Shown here: positions 32,478 to 35,829 of the stretch, one piece after another | Position numbering within the stretch: position 1 is the stretch's first letter | How the letters are laid out: each line of letters begins with the position of its first letter | Assembly (NCBI GenBank): GCA_015065005.1 | Contig: SVRE01000018.1 | Span: 1 to 35,829 of the forward strand | DNA: 35,829 nucleotides | Origin: Oscillospiraceae bacterium | GTDB lineage: Bacteria; Bacillota; Clostridia; Oscillospirales; CAG-272 | Reading direction: 5' to 3' | Position numbers and translations under genes: made by a program | Notes under the pieces: generated by a model | Told to the model about the DNA's origin: nothing | The model's database searches: none | The model's input: only the letters and a program-made list of their open reading frames with translations

Positions 32478-33476
32478 TTATTTGCTTGCCTCTTCAACAG
32501 CAACTGCAACTGCAACAGTCATACCAACCATTGGGTTGTTGCCTGCGCCGATAAGACCCATCATTTCTACGTGAGCAGGAACGGATGAGGAGCCGGCGAA
32601 CTGAGCGTCACCGTGCATTCTACCCATTGTGTCTGTCATACCGTAGGAAGCAGGACCTGCTGCCATATTATCTGGGTGAAGGGTACGACCTGTACCGCCA
32701 CCTGATGCAACTGAGAAGTAGTTCTTGCCGTTTTCCCAGCACCACTTCTTATATGTGCCTGCAACGGGGTGCTGGAATCTTGTTGGGTTGGTGGAGTTAC
32801 CTGTGATAGATACACCAACATTTTCAAGTCTCATAATAGCAACGCCTTCAGGAACACTGTCAGAGCCGTAGCACTTAACGTCAGCTCTTGGGCCCTTGGA
32901 GTATGGTGTTTCAGAAATCACCTTAACATCCTCTGTTGCAGGGTCAAATTCTGTTTCAACAAATGTAAAGCCGTTGATTCTTGAAATAATCATAGCGGCA
33001 TCCTTGCCAAGACCGTTCAAAATAACGCGAAGTGGCTTTACTCTTACCTTATTTGCGTTGAGAGCAATCTTAATAGCGCCCTCAGCAGCAGCGAAGGACT
33101 CGTGTCCTGCCAAGAAGCAGAAGCACTCTGTTTCCTCGGAAAGAAGCATCTTACCAAGGTTACCGTGGCCAAGGCCAACCTTTCTGTTTTCAGCAACAGA
33201 GCCGGGGATACAGAAAGCCTGAAGACCGATACCGATAGCGGCAGCAGCGTCAGCAGCCTTTGTGCAGCCCTTCTTAATTGCGATAGCAGCACCAACTGTG
33301 TATGCCCAAACAGCGTTTTCAAAGCAGATTGGCTGTGTTTCTCTTACAATCTTATCACAGTCAATACCCTTAGCAAGTGTAATTCCCTTACACTCCTCAA
33401 TGGAGTTAATACCATATTCCTTAAGAGCAGCCAAGATTTTAGCTTCTCTTCTCTCATATCCTTCAAATAATGCCAT
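32478..33476 (-). CDS. GGGtGRT family protein
   Basis: This 332-residue protein belongs to the GGGtGRT family (PF14057), named for the motif seen here in SVASGGGTGRTLHPDNM at about residues 255-270. Function is not established. It has several conserved cysteines (CDKIV, CFENAV, CFCFLAGHE), a nucleotide-binding-like ILNGLGKDAAMIISRI stretch and an Ala/Val-rich C-terminus encoded by a GCAGTT triplet-pair repeat. No signal peptide is present. It lies 14 nt downstream of an iron-sulfur scaffold-like gene, an association conserved in anaerobes. A role in Fe-S or selenium/sulfur-dependent enzyme maturation is inference. Its 3' end is partly duplicated at 30502-30596. Confidence 0.92.
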   Translation of the reverse strand: MALFEGYERREAKILAALKEYGINSIEECKGITLAKGIDCDKIVRETQPICFENAVWAYTVGAAIAIKKGCTKAADAAAAIGIGLQAFCIPGSVAENRKVGLGHGNLGKMLLSEETECFCFLAGHESFAAAEGAIKIALNANKVRVKPLRVILNGLGKDAAMIISRINGFTFVETEFDPATEDVKVISETPYSKGPRADVKCYGSDSVPEGVAIMRLENVGVSITGNSTNPTRFQHPVAGTYKKWCWENGKNYFSVASGGGTGRTLHPDNMAAGPASYGMTDTMGRMHGDAQFAGSSSVPAHVEMMGLIGAGNNPMVGMTVAVAVAVEEASK

Positions 33477-33490
33477 TATCCGTTACCTCC

Positions 33491-34183
33491 TTATTGCTTT
33501 CTTGGGTCGATATACTTTGCAGCCTCTGCAAATCTACCGTATGTACCCTTAGACTTTTCGTAAGCCTCGTTTGGCTCCATACCCTTCTTAATGAAGTCAG
33601 TCATCTTGCCAAGAGAAACGAATTCATAACCGATAACCTGGTCGTTTTCATCAAGAGCCATTCTTGTGCAGTAGCCCTCTGTCATTTCAAGGTAACGAAC
33701 ACCCTTTGCCTTAGTACCGTACATAGTACCAACCATTGAACGAGCACCCTTACCAAGGTCCTCCATACCGGCGCCGATAACAAGACCGCCCTCAGAGAAA
33801 GCAGACTGTGTTCTACCGTAAACAATCTGTAAGAAAAGCTCACGCATAGCTGTGTTAATAGCGTCACAAACAAGGTCTGTATTAAGAGCCTCTAAAAGAG
33901 TCTTACCGGGCAAGATTTCTGCTGCCATAGCTGCAGAGTGTGTCATACCTGAGCAACCGATGGTTTCAACAAGAGCCTCTTCAATAATACCGTCCTTAAC
34001 ATTCAAGGAAAGCTTGCAAGCGCCCTGCTGTGGTGCACACCAACCAATACCGTGTGTGTAACCGGAAATGTCTGTGATTTGCTTAGCCTGTACCCACTTA
34101 CCTTCTTCAGGAATTGGAGCCGGACCGTGCTTTGGTCCCTTAGCTACGGAGCACATGCTTTCAACTTCGTGTGAATAAATCAT
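33491..34183 (-). CDS. NifU/IscU-like iron-sulfur cluster scaffold family protein
   Basis: This 230-residue protein resembles the NifU_N/IscU scaffold fold in its central part. LSLNVKDGIIEEALVETIGC then SGMTHSAAMAAEIL carries Cys77 at the position of a scaffold cysteine. Cys49, Cys56 and Cys106 (DLVCDAIN) are other possible ligands. It is much longer than IscU, with an extra N-terminal segment and a C-terminal half (GARSMVGTMYGTKAKGVRYL) not found in classical scaffolds, so it is a specialised relative. It is co-transcribed with the GGGtGRT gene downstream. A consensus promoter lies at 34217-34245 and the SD AAGGAG precedes ATG 34183. Holding or delivering a cluster to its partner is the inferred role. 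Confidence 0.85.
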   Translation of the reverse strand: MIYSHEVESMCSVAKGPKHGPAPIPEEGKWVQAKQITDISGYTHGIGWCAPQQGACKLSLNVKDGIIEEALVETIGCSGMTHSAAMAAEILPGKTLLEALNTDLVCDAINTAMRELFLQIVYGRTQSAFSEGGLVIGAGMEDLGKGARSMVGTMYGTKAKGVRYLEMTEGYCTRMALDENDQVIGYEFVSLGKMTDFIKKGMEPNEAYEKSKGTYGRFAEAAKYIDPRKQ

Positions 34184-34216
34184 ATGATTATCTCCTTATA
34201 TAAATTTTTCCCTTAT

Positions 34217-34245
34217 ATTATACAATATCTTGACTGTAAAATCAA
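34217..34245 (-). promoter_or_regulatory. Sigma-A promoter of the scaffold-GGGtGRT operon
   Basis: On the minus strand TTGATT (34240-34245), 17 bp, then a perfect TATAAT (34217-34222), 34 nt upstream of the start codon. Confidence 0.8.
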
Positions 34246-34313
34246 CATTTTTATTAAATTTTTTATTTTTTGCGACAATGCATATTTTTTAACCCCAAAA
34301 TCGCAAAATATTG

Positions 34314-34342
34314 TTTACTTTTTATATATTATATGATATAAT
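34314..34342 (+). promoter_or_regulatory. Candidate promoter of the rsuA-type gene
   Basis: TTTACT (34314-34319), 17 bp, then a perfect TATAAT (34337-34342). It is divergent from the scaffold promoter. Confidence 0.5.
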
Positions 34343-34363
34343 ATTACGTGAATTTTTATGTTC

Positions 34364-34387
34364 GGTGGGAGCAAGCCCCCACCCTAC
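34364..34387 (-). repeat. Single GTAG hairpin, GGTGGG stem type, in the rsuA leader
   Basis: GGTGGG (34364-34369) pairs with CCCACC (34378-34383), with CTAC at 34384-34387. It lies in the 5' leader of the rsuA-type gene, 10 nt ahead of its ribosome site region. Confidence 0.75.
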
Positions 34388-34410
34388 AACGAGGTAAGGT
34401 GAGCATTTTT

Positions 34411-35115
34411 ATGCGGCTTGACAAATTTCTTTCCAATATGGGTAAGGCAACCAGGAGCGAAGGTGGCAAGCTGGTGCGTGCGGGCAAGGTTTTGGTAAAC
34501 GGCGTCCCTGCCAAGAAAAGTGATATGCAAATCAACCCCGACAAGGATGAGGTTTTGTTAAACGGTGTACCCGTTACATACAAGAAATTCACCTACATTA
34601 TGTTAAATAAGCCCGAGGGGTATGTAAGCGCAACTGATGACCCAAATGAAAAAACCGTGCTTGACTTAGTTGACCCTGAGGACAGGCGCCGTGGGCTTTT
34701 CCCCTGTGGACGCCTTGACAAGAATACCTTAGGTCTTGTTATTCTGACAAATGACGGTGAGGGGGCGCACAGGCTCTTATCCCCAAAGCACCACGTATCT
34801 AAGGTTTATAAATTTGAAGCCCTCTCCCCTATTTCACAAAAGGACGTGGAAATGCTTGAAGGGGGTGTTGACATTGGCGGTTACGTTACCAAGCCATGCA
34901 AGGTTACCCTTACAGGAGATACGCAAGGGGAAATCACCTTGACCGAGGGTAAATACCACCAGATTAAGCGTATGCTTGAGGCGGTGGACAACAAGATAAC
35001 GTATCTTGAGCGAATTTCCTTTGGCACAATTGAGCTTGACCCACAGCTTAAGCGTGGGGAGTGGAGATATTTGACCCAGAAAGAGGAAGAGCTGTTTATA
35101 AAGCAAAATGGATAA
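34411..35115 (+). CDS. rsuA: RsuA-family rRNA pseudouridine synthase
   Basis: This 234-residue enzyme converts a uridine of ribosomal RNA to pseudouridine. An N-terminal S4 RNA-binding domain (MRLDKFLSNMGKATRSEGGK, then LVRAGKVLVNG) precedes the catalytic domain. The catalytic Asp103 is in CGRLDKNTLGLVILTNDGE. The LNKPEGYVSA and EGKYHQIKRMLEAV motifs are those of the RsuA/RluB/E/F group. The start chosen is ATG 34411 with AGGTGAG about 8 nt upstream; an in-frame GTG at 34348 would read through the GTAG hairpin and is rejected. The transposase gene overlaps its 3' end by 8 nt. RsuA versus RluB/E/F cannot be decided from sequence alone. Confidence 0.93.
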   Translation: MRLDKFLSNMGKATRSEGGKLVRAGKVLVNGVPAKKSDMQINPDKDEVLLNGVPVTYKKFTYIMLNKPEGYVSATDDPNEKTVLDLVDPEDRRRGLFPCGRLDKNTLGLVILTNDGEGAHRLLSPKHHVSKVYKFEALSPISQKDVEMLEGGVDIGGYVTKPCKVTLTGDTQGEITLTEGKYHQIKRMLEAVDNKITYLERISFGTIELDPQLKRGEWRYLTQKEEELFIKQNG

Positions 35116-35254
35116 AGAAAATTTGCCTGTTAGGAAGAAAAACCGCCTTATCAATTTTGATTACAGCCGAGGCGGCGCATATTTTGTAACCATTTGTACA
35201 CAGGATAGGAAAAGAATATTGTCAAGCATCGTACATACAAACGGACCTGATTAT

Positions 35255-35277
35255 GTAGGGGAGGGGTTTGCCCTCCC
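35255..35277 (+). repeat. GTAG hairpin embedded in the transposase gene, first
   Basis: GTAG (35255-35258), GGGAGGG (35259-35265), a 5-nt loop GTTTG, then CCCTCCC (35271-35277). It has the same stem as the major class in the arrays and is translated in frame as VGEGFALP. Confidence 0.9.
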
Positions 35278-35413
35278 GCAATTAACCAATATTGGACAAA
35301 TAGCAGAATATTGGATGAAAAACATTTGTGTGCGTTTTTCCAATGCAGAATTAGACAAGTATGTAATAATGCCGAACCATATTCATATGGTTTTGATATT
35401 AAGGGAGTCTGAC

Positions 35414-35436
35414 GGGAGGGCAAACCCCTCCCCTAC
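35414..35436 (-). repeat. GTAG hairpin embedded in the transposase gene, second
   Basis: GGGAGGG (35414-35420), loop CAAAC, CCCTCCC (35426-35432), CTAC (35433-35436). It is inverted relative to the first copy, so the two GTAG feet face outward around the HUH-coding core. It is translated in frame as GRANPSPT. Confidence 0.9.
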
Positions 35437-35642
35437 AGTGTCCTCTATCATAGGGTGGCTGAAATATAACATAACAAGGGCTGCTGATTTAAAAAGCGGT
35501 CAAAGGCTGTTCCAGCGTTCATTTTATGACCGTATTATACGGAACAGGGATGAATACATGGAGATATGCAATTATATTTATTTTAACCCATTGAATTGGG
35601 AAAATGATGAATTATACTCTTTATGAAAGGAAAACTATACAT

Positions 35643-35829
35643 ATGAAAAAGTACATTATTTCACCAAAGCTTAATTGGTACCGTGCCAATATGCACTGCC
35701 ACACAACTGTTTCAGACGGTAGCTTAACCCCTGAGCAGGTTAAAGAGGAATACAAAAAGATGGGGTATTCCATTGTGGCATATACAGACCACGAGATTAT
35801 ACGTGAGCATAACGATTTAACCGATGACG
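35643..35829 (+). CDS. PHP-domain metal-dependent phosphoesterase, N-terminal part
   Basis: The gene runs off the window after 62 codons. The first PHP motif is present as NMHCHTTVSDGSLTPEQV (the HxHxxxSDG pattern that binds metal), and the second as AYTDHE. PHP proteins of this kind hydrolyse phosphate esters or act as histidinol-phosphatase-like enzymes; the rest of the protein would be needed to decide. The ATG at 35643 follows the transposase stop by 16 nt, with a GAAAGGA site upstream. Confidence 0.85.
   Translation, partial: MKKYIISPKLNWYRANMHCHTTVSDGSLTPEQVKEEYKKMGYSIVAYTDHEIIREHNDLTDD

Larger units (their letters stand above)
32350..32572. repeat. 223-bp direct repeat, right copy
   Basis: This is the partner of 30374-30596. 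It joins the intact GGGtGRT gene, so it is likely the ancestral position. Confidence 0.93.
35108..35626 (+). mobile_element. REP-associated tyrosine transposase (RAYT), Y1_Tnp family
   Basis: This 172-residue HUH-type single-strand nuclease is the presumed processing enzyme of the REP hairpins. Family landmarks are RGGAYFVTICTQDR near the N-terminus, the HUH metal site His91-x-His93 in MPNHIHMVL, and the catalytic tyrosine region YIYFNPLNW (Tyr156 or Tyr158). It is full length with no frameshift. The ATG overlaps the end of the rsuA-type gene by 8 nt, so translation may be coupled. Two GTAG hairpins lie inside its own reading frame (35255-35277 and 35414-35436), encoding VGEGFALP and GRANPSPT insertions on either side of the HUH core. 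It has no flanking terminal repeats of its own, as usual for RAYTs, which are typically single-copy and domesticated. Confidence 0.93.

Noticed and set aside
34348-34410. GTG start for the rsuA-type gene at 34348
   Set aside because: It would translate a GTAG hairpin, and the S4 domain normally begins at the ATG at 34411.
1-35829. tRNA and rRNA genes
   Set aside because: I found no cloverleaf with TTCGA-type T-arm and CCA-proximal acceptor pairing, nor rRNA core sequences. A tRNAscan search would settle it.

Overview
The window reads as a chromosomal segment of a gut-type Firmicutes (class Clostridia), probably an uncultured Oscillospirales or Christensenellales relative. Support comes from the hrcA-grpE-dnaK-dnaJ-prmA-rsmE gene order under a CIRCE operator, sigma-A promoters with 17-bp spacers, strong Shine-Dalgarno sites, lipobox surface proteins, an Amidase_6 protein, and the GGGtGRT/NifU-like pair typical of anaerobic Clostridia. 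The lineage is an inference; no rRNA is present.

Layout. 1-1650: three small genes of accessory (mobile-element-like) character, read leftward, led by a 208-bp near-palindrome. 1764-6266: a leftward operon of a CdaR/PucR-type regulator, an S41 peptidase, greA and lysS. 6477-14661: the heat-shock/ribosome-modification cluster hrcA-grpE-dnaK-dnaJ-prmA, then rsmE with its own promoter; long arrays of hairpin repeats sit between the genes. 14704-15310: a gene-free stretch with short repeats and a structured element. 15319-23351: two tandem paralogous secreted lipoproteins with a putative clan GH-A glycoside hydrolase barrel. 24000-27840: an Amidase_6 protein, a RluA-type pseudouridine synthase and gpmI. 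28009-32331 (rightward): ywlG, a BspA-like leucine-rich lipoprotein, a structured RNA leader with an intrinsic terminator, and another lipoprotein. 32478-34183 (leftward): GGGtGRT protein and an Fe-S scaffold-like protein. 34411-35829 (rightward): rsuA-type pseudouridine synthase, a REP-associated tyrosine transposase (RAYT) and the start of a PHP-domain protein.

The strongest non-genic signal is a family of roughly 60 short hairpins. All carry the tetranucleotide GTAG at the foot of the stem, which is the hallmark of REP elements mobilised by RAYT transposases. They fall into several stem-sequence classes, are packed into seven arrays of 4-13 units in one orientation, and two copies lie inside the coding sequence of the only RAYT in the window. 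One hairpin immediately after the dnaK stop codon looks like an intrinsic terminator or attenuator. This REP/RAYT landscape is the best candidate here for a poorly described system.

The second candidate is a 30848-31100 promoter-leader-terminator unit. It has nested stems and a possible pseudoknot or switch ahead of a lipoprotein gene. That whole block is bracketed by a 223-bp direct repeat containing the 3' end of the GGGtGRT gene, which suggests it arrived by a recombination event.
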